A stretch of 64,000 bases of DNA. It comes from a virus. The stretch is from positions 1 to 64,000 of the IMG/VR virus record IMGVR_UViG_3300017986_004441, one strand, 5' to 3'. This document shows positions 19,262 through 30,200 of the stretch, in pieces. The translations under genes were made by a program, and so were the position numbers. The notes beneath the pieces were generated by a model, which saw nothing but the letters and a program-made list of their open reading frames with translations, searched no databases and was not told the origin of the DNA. Every line of letters starts with the position of its first letter. Position 1 is the stretch's first letter.

Positions 19262-22250
19262 TTTTAATATACAGAATCATTTAGAAGATATACCAAACCA
19301 GATACAAAATTGTAGAGGCGAGCCGTTCATATCTCATTGCTTAGATCACGAAATATCAGTATCTAATAGCTTGGCGATTAATCCAAATATATGGAGTGAT
19401 ACAGGAATAGATTTGGCTACAGGCGATACTATTACTGTATTGATTAGAGGTTGCATATGTGAAGAGTCTACACAGCTATTAACAGAAAGCAATGAAGTCA
19501 TTTCTCCGGAATCTGGTGGAAGCATTAGTGCTATGAACGATGGAAATTGTTCTGATGCTGTTGGCTTGGGTGATGGGTCTTTAACTAATAAAGTTTTTGG
19601 GACAATACTTCCCCTGGGGATTAACCCAACATCGTCAAATCAGACAGATATTAGCCTATCTCCCAACACATCAGGACATGCGAAAATATATACAGCACCA
19701 AATACCGGTAGGCTATGGCTATCTTCATACTCTACCAATTATGATAATGACAACACCTTTTATTATTGTGTGTCTATTTCTGTTGATAGGGTGACACCAA
19801 CACCAACCCCCACATCGACCCCAACCCCAACCATAACAAGCACATCAACACCAACGCCCACTACCACGACTACCAACACCCCTACGTCAACACCTACACC
19901 TACCACATCTATTACTGCCACCCCAACTATAACGCCAACACATTCCCCAACACATTCTCCGACTTTGACCGCAACACCCACAGCAACACCTACGCCTACT
20001 ATTCCTGATTGCAGCCAACAATACGATAGCATGGAAATTTATGACGGTATGATGGGAGAGATCGATTCGGCTGATCACTATTTGTATTTAGCCGACGGAT
20101 ATGCCGGTATTAAGGTCATAGATATACGTACTGATTCTACTTTGAGAACCATATCATATGTATTGAAAAATCAAAGTATCAATCTATTGTCCCTTTCCAA
20201 TTTGTATCACAGACTTTATATACCAAGAGATAAAAAAATATCTATATACAATACAGTTAATATTAATTCTATAAGCTTTGTGTTAGATATCGATTTGTCT
20301 GCTATATTTACCAATGCTAATGAAACTTGCGTAGATATTAGGACCGATGACATCAATAGTCACTGTTATATAATTTCTAATTATGGTAATTTTGTCATAT
20401 TAGACACTTTAACAAATTCTGTATTAAATAGTATCTCATTGCATACTGCTCATTATTATGGCAAAAACTGTATAGACATAAATAATGGATTTGTATATAT
20501 TGCAACAAGAGGTGGTGCTAGTGCTAATATATATAAAATACAGCAAAATACAATCACAACATCCAATCTATCTATTATAACCATACTAGAAAATGATAAT
20601 AGTTATGGATATTTATATCCGACTGATATTGCCATTATAGACGATTATATGTATATGGCCAGCACACTTGGTAATGTTTCAATTTTTGATATTGCAAATT
20701 TTGCATCGATATCTGTACTGAATACGAACGGCAATGCCAATCACATACTCAAGGATTGGGAAAACGATCATCTTTTTGTCTGTAATTCTAGTTCTCCATT
20801 AGGTGTTTATGAATTAAATAATTTATCCAATCCAGAGCTTATAAGTACGATAGACAATGGATTATTATCTTCTAGAAATTCAGTTCTGTCTAGTAATGGT
20901 CGCATACTAGTCATTATTAATAGTCGAAATATACAGCTGATTAAAAACTGTATTACGACTTTCAGAACTACTCCAACACCAACCCCTACTACAACTACAA
21001 CACCCAGCCTAACACCTAGCAACACACCCACACAGACACTTACTCCTACACTTACTCCTACAAATAGTGCCACCCCTACTCTTACCCCCACAAATAGCGT
21101 TAGCGCAACCGTTACTCCCACAATTACTGTCACAAATAGCCAGACACCAACAAACACACCTACGCATAGTATCACTCCAACATTAACACCAACACAGTCT
21201 GTGACTGCATCAAATACTCCGACATTGACACCAACGCCCTCTATCACTCCGAGCATTACTCAAACTATCACCCCTAGTGTGACCCCAACATTAACTATCA
21301 CACCCACAATCACAATGAGCTTGTCTGCAACAGCAACACCAACCCCAACTATTACTCTGACATCAACACCGACTACAACGCCTATTCCAAGGCTGAATAG
21401 AGCTAATTATAATAATGCAGCAATTTGGAACGGCGTTAATGGTAATGTTACAACAGTAGGCACAAACGGAACGTCTAGTTTTTATGGCACATATGATCAG
21501 TCTGGCCTATTATATGAATGGACCGATGGAATATTGTCGGGCTCCAAGGTTGTTAGAGGGGGTTATTACGGCAGTGCTTTTCAGGCGCTGTCTTTAGCAT
21601 ACAGAGCTAATACGGACGCTAGATATGGATATCCATATGTGGGATTTAGAATAGCTTGCCAAGAAAATGTAAATAGCTCATTATTAGATTTAGTGACCGT
21701 TGGAGATATTGGTAATGCTAATCATATTAGTGGATTTGGCTCAGTAGGATACGGCTATAAGATAAGCAGCTACTTGATCACCAATTCTCAGTATGTGCAA
21801 TTTTTAAATTCTGTTGCCAATAATACGGATCCTCATATACTGTATAACAATATTATGTCGAGTGATGCTCGTGGTGGCATATTAAGATATGGTTCGTCAG
21901 GTAATTATACTTATGTCTATAAGCCCAACATGGGAGACAAACCTGTCAATTATGTTAGCTGGTTTAGTTGCGCAAGATACTGCAATTGGATGCACCATAA
22001 TGCACCTTCTGATATTGCAGAAAATCCTGATACAGTTACGGAATCGGGAGCTTATGAATTAAATGGTGCCATGTCGGGAATATTCAATAAAAATTCTTCA
22101 GCCATTTTCTATGTACCAAGCGAAGATGAATGGGTAAAATCAGGACATTATAATGCTTCTATTGGTGGATACAGGGCATATGCTACCGGCTATGGATTAG
22201 CGCCCGCGCCTGTTAAGGCAGATGTCGATGGAGACGGCTCTTTTAATTAG
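19248..22250 (+). CDS. Mosaic structural protein: LecA-like, propeller and permuted FGE-fold domains
   Basis: This is a protein of about 1000 aa. The N-terminal part (about 20-175) resembles the PA-IL/LecA jelly roll (WSDTGIDLATGD ... TGRLWLS), a carbohydrate-binding fold. A TPS linker (about 181-253), an LVIVD-like propeller (about 254-570) and a second TPS linker (about 574-714) follow. The last 285 residues are an FGE-sulfatase-type domain with the halves reversed. The segment normally C-terminal (YGTYDQSG..YEW, VVRGGYY, VGFRIAC) comes first. The segment normally N-terminal (ITNSQYVQFLN, VSWFSCARYCNWM, YVPSEDEWVKSG) comes second. The catalytic Cys pair of true FGE is absent. The protein ends with a Ca-loop-like DVDGDGSFN. 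The start is ATG 19248 (AAAAGG 4-5 nt upstream) or 19254; both overlap the previous stop. Confidence 0.8.
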   Translation: MIMNNFNIQNHLEDIPNQIQNCRGEPFISHCLDHEISVSNSLAINPNIWSDTGIDLATGDTITVLIRGCICEESTQLLTESNEVISPESGGSISAMNDGNCSDAVGLGDGSLTNKVFGTILPLGINPTSSNQTDISLSPNTSGHAKIYTAPNTGRLWLSSYSTNYDNDNTFYYCVSISVDRVTPTPTPTSTPTPTITSTSTPTPTTTTTNTPTSTPTPTTSITATPTITPTHSPTHSPTLTATPTATPTPTIPDCSQQYDSMEIYDGMMGEIDSADHYLYLADGYAGIKVIDIRTDSTLRTISYVLKNQSINLLSLSNLYHRLYIPRDKKISIYNTVNINSISFVLDIDLSAIFTNANETCVDIRTDDINSHCYIISNYGNFVILDTLTNSVLNSISLHTAHYYGKNCIDINNGFVYIATRGGASANIYKIQQNTITTSNLSIITILENDNSYGYLYPTDIAIIDDYMYMASTLGNVSIFDIANFASISVLNTNGNANHILKDWENDHLFVCNSSSPLGVYELNNLSNPELISTIDNGLLSSRNSVLSSNGRILVIINSRNIQLIKNCITTFRTTPTPTPTTTTTPSLTPSNTPTQTLTPTLTPTNSATPTLTPTNSVSATVTPTITVTNSQTPTNTPTHSITPTLTPTQSVTASNTPTLTPTPSITPSITQTITPSVTPTLTITPTITMSLSATATPTPTITLTSTPTTTPIPRLNRANYNNAAIWNGVNGNVTTVGTNGTSSFYGTYDQSGLLYEWTDGILSGSKVVRGGYYGSAFQALSLAYRANTDARYGYPYVGFRIACQENVNSSLLDLVTVGDIGNANHISGFGSVGYGYKISSYLITNSQYVQFLNSVANNTDPHILYNNIMSSDARGGILRYGSSGNYTYVYKPNMGDKPVNYVSWFSCARYCNWMHHNAPSDIAENPDTVTESGAYELNGAMSGIFNKNSSAIFYVPSEDEWVKSGHYNASIGGYRAYATGYGLAPAPVKADVDGDGSFN

Positions 22251-22260
22251 GAAATAAAAT

Positions 22261-24213
22261 ATGGTATATAATAAATTTGAGACTCTACCTGAAGAAGTCG
22301 AAATCCTACAAAATATGGTCCTGCCTGACCCTAAGGTGATTATTGAATTTAACGGCTCCGGTATTCATACTATTGCGGGTCCTACGCCACTGATATCTCT
22401 TTCTAGCAATTTCAACAGATCTGCAGTTGGCCAATTAGATAGTGTGGAAAGAAAAATAACTCTCGAAGGACAGATAGTTAGATCTGCTAGTAGAAACTTT
22501 ACCAACGCTCCGTTACCGGAAAGTAGTGGTGTCAGAGGCTTGGTTTCTGCCCATGAACAGTTAAAATCTCTATTTTCAGAATGTAGTGCCGGAACAATTG
22601 CAATATATTGTGATGGTGATAAATTTTTTGAGAAACACAATGTTAGAGTAGATAGTATAGAATTTAGTTCTCAAAATAATTTTACGCAAGTTGCCGATTA
22701 TACTGTTAGCCTTAGTTTCTTTGAGTCGGGAGTGCATGGATTTTCAGTAAAGAATACTAGCGATGAGTGGAATATAGAACCTTTGGAAGATTATACCTAT
22801 ATTGATTTCCAAACTACGGTATCTAAAAAGGCCGAACAGCATAATCCTCATTTGAAACCCTTTCCGCCAGACAGATTTTTGCCCAATGCAGACAATCAAC
22901 TTCAGATAGTCGACGTTCCGAGATATAAAATTACTAGAAAATTATCTGCTGCAGGACTACCCACAACAGGATCTAGCGGATGTACCGATGCTGGCGTTAA
23001 TGGTTCATACTTAGAAGCTAAGAGATGGGTTGCGTCAAAATTAGTTACTGCTTTTGACAATACTAATAATAGTAATTCTATTCTTAATAGTGGATTACCA
23101 GCATTTATTGAAACCCCCAATTATTCTTCTTTTACAAATACCTATTTGTATAATCATGTTAGGTCAATTAACTATAGCATTTCTGAAGGCACATATTCGG
23201 TTACAGAATCATGGCTTGCCATGCCAACAGGTATTAGATATACCGAATCTTTTGATATAGATATTGGTACCGATGAAAATTATGTGAAAACCGTCACAGT
23301 AAAAGGTGAGGTTCAAGGATTATATCTTAAGGATTTGGACACTATGATCGGTAGTGGCGGTACTGGTCTAGTGCCAAATGAGAATAATATTATTAGCGTA
23401 GATTATGACAAATTATTGGACAATGATACACAAGGATCTGCTCCTGGTGGAGGCGCCAATATATCCATAAGTAAGAATATTTATCAAAACGCTATGAGCG
23501 GATTTATATATGAAATTAAACCTTATATTTATAAAAGGGCTAGTATTGGAGTTAACGACAATTACTATAACCAATATTGGCATGACCCAACCACTACTGA
23601 CCCTAGATTAAATTCTAAAAATAACACACCTGGTAATGCTCCACAAATTAGAAATCCTACGTACACTAAAGAACCACAGCTTAATATTATTCCAATCAGC
23701 ACTTCGGAATCTCATAATATCAGAAAAGGATCGGTGAGCTATACCTACCAATTTAATAATAAAGCAAATATTGCCACAGGAGTTATTAGCTCTAATATTA
23801 CTATAGACACAACTTTTCCCAATGATGTATTTGCAGAATCTTTCGTACTAGGAAGACAGCTGGGTCCTGTTTTACAGGATCTTGGAACCATTACTACCGC
23901 CAAAAAAAGTATAAATATAGAAGTTAACGTTGTTCCGCCAAGAAGTCTGGACGGATATTTAATGGATAATGTTAATTGTCCTTTATATACTGGAGGAAAT
24001 ATTTTTAGTACAATTACCGGTATTGCCGAAGCCCTAAAGCCATATGGTGACAAACCAGCCCATCTCGGTTTCACAAACAATGTTAATGACGCAGGAAAAG
24101 TATTTGTTGTAGGTAATCAAGAAAGTTGGAACCCTATTCAGGGCAAATATAATTTACAGCTATCGTATGCTTACCAACCATGTAAATTAGGAAGATCTTT
24201 TAGGGATACATAA
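22261..24213 (+). CDS. Putative baseplate/tail structural protein
   Basis: This is a 650-aa protein. The N-terminal half has the strand-rich pattern of phage tail or baseplate components (ITLEGQI, then a Cys-Asp-Gly-Asp segment, then ADYTVSLSFFESG). It lacks the TPS and Pro linkers of the upstream appendage genes. No enzymatic motif is recognised. It begins 10 nt after the upstream stop with AGGA about 8 nt before the ATG. It shares 1 nt with the next gene (TAATG), suggesting translational coupling. Its place directly before a probable hub protein supports a tail role; the exact part is not determinable. Confidence 0.6.
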   Translation: MVYNKFETLPEEVEILQNMVLPDPKVIIEFNGSGIHTIAGPTPLISLSSNFNRSAVGQLDSVERKITLEGQIVRSASRNFTNAPLPESSGVRGLVSAHEQLKSLFSECSAGTIAIYCDGDKFFEKHNVRVDSIEFSSQNNFTQVADYTVSLSFFESGVHGFSVKNTSDEWNIEPLEDYTYIDFQTTVSKKAEQHNPHLKPFPPDRFLPNADNQLQIVDVPRYKITRKLSAAGLPTTGSSGCTDAGVNGSYLEAKRWVASKLVTAFDNTNNSNSILNSGLPAFIETPNYSSFTNTYLYNHVRSINYSISEGTYSVTESWLAMPTGIRYTESFDIDIGTDENYVKTVTVKGEVQGLYLKDLDTMIGSGGTGLVPNENNIISVDYDKLLDNDTQGSAPGGGANISISKNIYQNAMSGFIYEIKPYIYKRASIGVNDNYYNQYWHDPTTTDPRLNSKNNTPGNAPQIRNPTYTKEPQLNIIPISTSESHNIRKGSVSYTYQFNNKANIATGVISSNITIDTTFPNDVFAESFVLGRQLGPVLQDLGTITTAKKSINIEVNVVPPRSLDGYLMDNVNCPLYTGGNIFSTITGIAEALKPYGDKPAHLGFTNNVNDAGKVFVVGNQESWNPIQGKYNLQLSYAYQPCKLGRSFRDT

Positions 24214-27200
24214 TGCCAACTCAACCATGTAATAATGAAAAGAAAATAGCTCAAACATTATTCCTTGGTGCTAGTGTTGCTAATTTTAATACTAGTCTAG
24301 GATGGGGGTCTCAGCCTTCACAACTCACCGTTAACCTAATAGAAGATAAGGTCTCACCATTCTGCGACAAATACGGACAGCCGATAGCTTCCCAATTTCC
24401 TGCATACAAGGGAAAGATTATTCCTAATCACTATCATGATTGTTTAGGTGACGATTGTTATATGATAGCGGATGGTTCGCCGTTTGATTCATCTAAACAT
24501 GCATATTCTGACAGGTTAACATTAGGAAAAGTCTATTATAAGATATATAATAATCCTCCGGTTTTCCCTAAAAGCAATAAAAGCAATTGCGTATTGTCTG
24601 AATACTGGTTTAATCCAGATCCAGGATTTATAGGCATTCAGAATAGATTAAATCTAGACGGATCATATCTAAATATCTATGAGCCACTAAATCAGAATCT
24701 TAATCCTGGTTATGATATTATCAACTGTCCTGTATTTTTTAAGGTTGGAGACTTTTCTTTTGGAGGGATGGTGCAGTCCTGGAGTAGAAGCCAGAGTAAT
24801 TCTGGGGATGTGATTACTGTTAATATCAACGATATGAAATCCGTTTTGTCCAATTGTTATATTATTCTGGATAAATTTTCAGGGGCAGTATATAGTAAAG
24901 TAAAAGACGCTTTAAATTTTTATGGTGGGCCCAGAAATTGGGCTGGTGATCAGGTAGATTATTTTGGAAGATTATATCATGGTAATGTTCCCAATGTTTT
25001 CAATATTTATGGATTCTTGGAATCTTTCGGCACTGCTGGTTTTGGCGGATCTAATAAAAATAAGAATGGGATATCTGTTAATAGTATTGTAGATGCCTTA
25101 AGTGTTTTATCTAGCAATATTCCCATACAGAATGATTTATTTCAATCGTTGCAGGCCGGTTATGCCCCCAAAAGCGCCTTCTCTCCTTTTTGTAGAATAT
25201 TGACAAAAACCCCCCAAACATCCGATACGTTTCAAAATATTTCTTCTTCTTTTAATACTTTTGGTATTATTCCCCCGACACTTAATTTCTCCGATAATGT
25301 CGATAGGTGTCAATTTGTTTTAGACCTGAGTGAACTTCCTAGATTTTCAGCTAATTTTAGATTAGCCGATCCTGTTATATCTATTACAGATTTTATTTCT
25401 AGAATATGTGAAGAATCTGGAAATGATTTTCTTGTTGATATGCACCCAATAGTTCTAAACGGATCTAATTATAATGTTATTAAAATAAAGCTTGTATCGA
25501 GAAACTCTCAGCCTTCTCCCATACAGATTGAAAGCAGTGTCAACCAATTATTGTGTGATGGATATAATGTTTCTTCTGCAACTTACGGAAAAGAAAAAAA
25601 TGAAACAAATTTAAAAAGCATTGTGGTAGGAGCCAACCAACAGAGACTATTACAAATCAGATCTAATAGGCTGGCATATACTCAAACCAATTTGGTTTTT
25701 AACAGTAGAACAATGGAATTTGTAAATTATGACACCCTTGGAAACAGCCCTACCTCTACATACAGATTTCATCATGGACAATACAGGTTCCCATCTGCAT
25801 TTTCTACCAACAATCCAGATTTATCCAAACAAATCAACCCAAACCAATCTGATCTATATGACTCTAATGAGGTTATTTCAAATACAATAGCAAAAAATGA
25901 TTTTAGCAGTATAGACACTAAATACAGGGATCCTATTTCTGCTCCTAATCCACAAAATTGCGGCAACTATTATAGCACAATTAATATTCCACAGTCTGTA
26001 CCTGTAGAATCTAATGATCCTGGTAATTATTGGTCTTTTAACAGTGGTGATGTACTTGGTAAGACTTTAAGATTTTTCCCTATGTTTAAGGATGCGATAT
26101 GTCCCTTTTTTGGATTTGTTAGAGATGAAGAAGTAAAAATAGACACATCTCAAAAAAATACAGATTATAGAAAAATCAGGCCTGTCTATTTGGATACTTG
26201 GACAGGTCAGATTTGTGTTTTGCTACAGGTGCATGAATTTCCGCAGATTAGTTTGGACATTATTCCTACAATAGTATCTAATGGTAAAGGCTATATATTA
26301 ATTAGCGAAAGTGAAATTAGGGCTGCTTTGGCTGGATTTGATAATTTTTTAGTTTATTGTTTAGCGAAACAATATAGGCCCGATTTGCTAGAGTCTGTTA
26401 GACTTGGACATCAGCAAAAATATTACAATAAATTATTATCTGAAGGAATTGCCCCAGCAAAAGCTTTAGATATGGCCAAGAAAAAATATGACTGGTTCTG
26501 GAGGCAAGTACATGGAAATATCGCTGGTCCTTTCGGTCAACCAGTGGAGATAGCACCCGCCAAAAATGATGGAGCTAGCTATATAGATCAAAAGGCAATG
26601 CAGGATTTGCAAATTTTACATCAATTTGTAAACCAGATAGGATCATATTATGGTAAGCAGTATATGGTTTCTTTACCTAATTTAGAGAGCTATAAGGATT
26701 CACAATATTCAGGAATTTCTTTACCTACTGCCGCCGGTGACTGTTATGTATTTAGTGGAGATGGTGATGTATACTACAACTATGAGCCAGTCTCAGAAGG
26801 AGCCTGGGAAGAACCTGGCAATATCATTGACGATGCTATTGCTGTAGGCGGCAATAATTACTATGCTTTGTCTGAACAAGATGGCAGGATTGGGACAATA
26901 CTAGGATATAATACTAACAAATATTTTGACTACACTAAGGCAGAAATGTGTAAATTTGCACAAAATTTGTATAACAATAACTTAGCCGCATTGGATGATC
27001 AAAAAATAAATCCGGCCTGGAGTTACCAAATTTTTGATGAAATACTGAATATTAGAGAAACCAGCTGTCCCGAAGGCGGCTTTATATATAATAACGTCAA
27101 TATTTCTGCATTACCAACAACCGATTATGTTACAACAACTTCTCCAGGTTCCACTCAAGCAAAAGACGCTTGGTCCTATAATATTCAGGCAGAGCCCATT

Positions 27201-30200
27201 AGGAAAACATATGTTAAAGCGCAAGTAGATCCAAAAATTAATTATATCGATGCTCAGCAGTTTTTGTTGCCAAAGGCTATAGTTACTGCTCCTGGCTTAA
27301 CATTAAATACGAGCAGTAGCCAATATAAAAAAGACCCCAATAGAACTGTAGTGTGCAATGTGTCTAGCGAAGACCTCATTATGTACATGAAAACCACTAA
27401 TGAAAAATATTGGGATTATGAATTTATAGCATACCTATTGTATTATATAAGTCCCGTATTCCAAAATATATTTAAGGGCAATTATGCTGTGTCTAGTGAT
27501 GAATCGGCTAATCATGTAGAAATAGCACCAAAAGCAGCTCATCCCTTTTTTGCCGGTATACCTATTAAGTTAAATAATGCAGTTTATGGGCCATGGTCTA
27601 ATAATGTGTACGTTGACTATCTACGATCTCCCAATTCCATTTTTCCTCCAGGAACTGAAATAAAGACTTCTGATACACCACCATATGTATGTACCACTAA
27701 AGCAATAACGGTTAATCCAGAACAAGCCAAAAATCTTATAGACAATTTTATTGGTCCCACTTCGATTGAGGTAGATGAACAAATGGCTCCGTGGAACTTC
27801 GGCGGGTCAGCATACATGGATCAGGTAGCAAATATTACAGCATACTCCAAACTTAATTATCAGAATATCATAGAATCTGCGCAGATCAACATGCCAGGAC
27901 TGCCATTATTTGATTTGGGTTCTGAATTTGGAGTAGCGGCTATCAATAATAGGAATATCGATCTTACCCCTTTAATATCTGTAAATAATTATTATTATAT
28001 AGATCAAAAGTTTATATATCAACATGATATATTAGATAATTTTGGCTGGATAGATTTGCCTAATAAATTAGTTCCTAATCTAGGATCTATGATAAACAAT
28101 AGAACCGCATCAAATATTGATGCTTATTATAATACTATAGCTATTAATACTCCAATTAGTAGTCCAACCACCGTTATTACTAATATACAGGTTAACATCG
28201 GCAATGACGGAATAAATACCACATATTCTCTGAGAACATACACTAGAAAACTATCTTTATTCAATAAAACAGAAATCGATAGGATATCTAAACAGGGACA
28301 AGAAACAATACAAAGAAATAAACAAATAGCTTCAGTAAAACAGCAAAATAAAAATATAGAAATACAGCAATACAAAACTAGAGAAGACAAGAGGCTGACA
28401 GAAAGTAATTCTTATTTTGATAGTATAGGTTTTAGCAGTAAGCTCTTTGGCTGGAGTCCTACTACCGTATTACTAGGTCAAGCTTCTCCATACCTTAAGA
28501 GCCTCAATACTAGCCCTGATTATATTCCTCCAGATTCTTTATATGTAAAACCAGATGAATTCGCATCTCTTGGCAAGGGAAGAAAGCAATACGACCTACC
28601 AAGCGGAAAATCATTGGGTGATGATCAAACCACCAAAGACCCAGATTTGCTACAAAATTCCGATACTTTTATGCTGACGATGCAAAATACCACAAAATAT
28701 AAAACTGATGTAGGTATATATGAGCTCAAAGAAATCAGAGCTCAATTAGATCAAGATTATGGCATGCAGTCTGCGATGAGCCTTGATGGAATTCTGTCTC
28801 CTGTTTCTTTTTACCCGACCAATAAAAATAGCACATACAGCTATGCAAAATATGATACAGAATTTTGTCCATTTTGTAGAGGTAGTAAAAAAATAAAAAC
28901 AGAATATAAATGGTATACAAACAGAGACACGTCTTCCATTACTGAGTATATATACTGCGATAGATGTGAAAGAAAAGACAAAAAATTAAAATATAGCCTT
29001 TCTTCTAGCGGCGGGGGCGGCGGCTCATCTGAGGTTTTGCCTCCTTATATTATTAGTAATTTGTCTACTTTAGCATTACTAGAACAATTTAAAAGTTTCG
29101 GAGGTTCATCCAGTTCACAGTCTTCACAGTCTGGTGGGGGCTCTTCTATTAATCTGATAAGTTTGAACCCAGTTCTTTCTGCACAAGGAGATTTTAGAAA
29201 TCCTAATACACAGAATTATGTTGGAGAACATCCAGATGGCAAACATCCAAAACTGACTATTGGTAGCAAAGACAGGCCATTTATTGATAGATGTAGACAC
29301 AGCATTGAAATTGTCGGACGCGGATCGATACCTCAACAAAACATTACCATTACAGACAATACATATGAATATATAGATGGTTATCAGCCAGATTTTCACA
29401 ATGAAGACTTGGCATTGATGGATGATATCAAAGAAAGAAACACCGGTGCTATTCCGTTACTTGATAAATATCAAATGAATCAAAGATTTATGGGACTGCG
29501 GGGACCATTAACAATGCACGCCTGGGGATACGACACAGAAGGATATCCTGTGCCTAATGCTGCTGACGAACCATTGTCTGTAGATAAGTATGGCAGGCCA
29601 TTAAGATTTAAGCTAAAGGTTAAGTCGATAACAGATACCACATATGGAGAAGCTCCTGATGGATCTGTATATACGTTGTCTGGAAAATTTTACGTTAAAG
29701 GAGAAGAAGATAATCCACCAGCTGACAAAACCAAGATCCAGGTTTATGTTTATGAAAATGATTTATCTAGCGCTGGCTATATTACATCAGAAGATTATTC
29801 TTCAGACAGAACAAAAGGCTATCAAGGAGATATTGTTAGTAAGACACAAACCTTACAAGATAATGGTCAATATAGCAAAAAAATACAATTAGATGATTTT
29901 TATCTGAATTTTGGTGAACGTCCAGATTTGTGGCCCGTTGGTCCAATAGATCTTAGGTGGGATGCCTCTAGAAAAGTATGGACTGTACCAACATCCGCAA
30001 ACATATATAAAATGGTATACGTTACACTAGAAGAAGACATGATTAAACCAGCAGATCATTATGACGAGACTTTTGCCGCTAGAGGATTTTTAGACGAATT
30101 AGAATATAATACGGAACCTTTGCCTAATGGATCTAGGAGGTTAGTATATATTAAAGATAAAACCGGTTGGACCGCACCGAGGGGTGCTAAGTTATTATGT

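Noticed and set aside
21400-21665. Possible diversity-generating retroelement target in the FGE fold
   Set aside because: The fold is used by some variable proteins, but there is no AAY-rich variable stretch, no template repeat and no reverse transcriptase in the window.
19248-22250. True formylglycine-generating enzyme
   Set aside because: The catalytic cysteine pair is absent, the order is permuted and no sulfatase gene is nearby; a binding role fits better.
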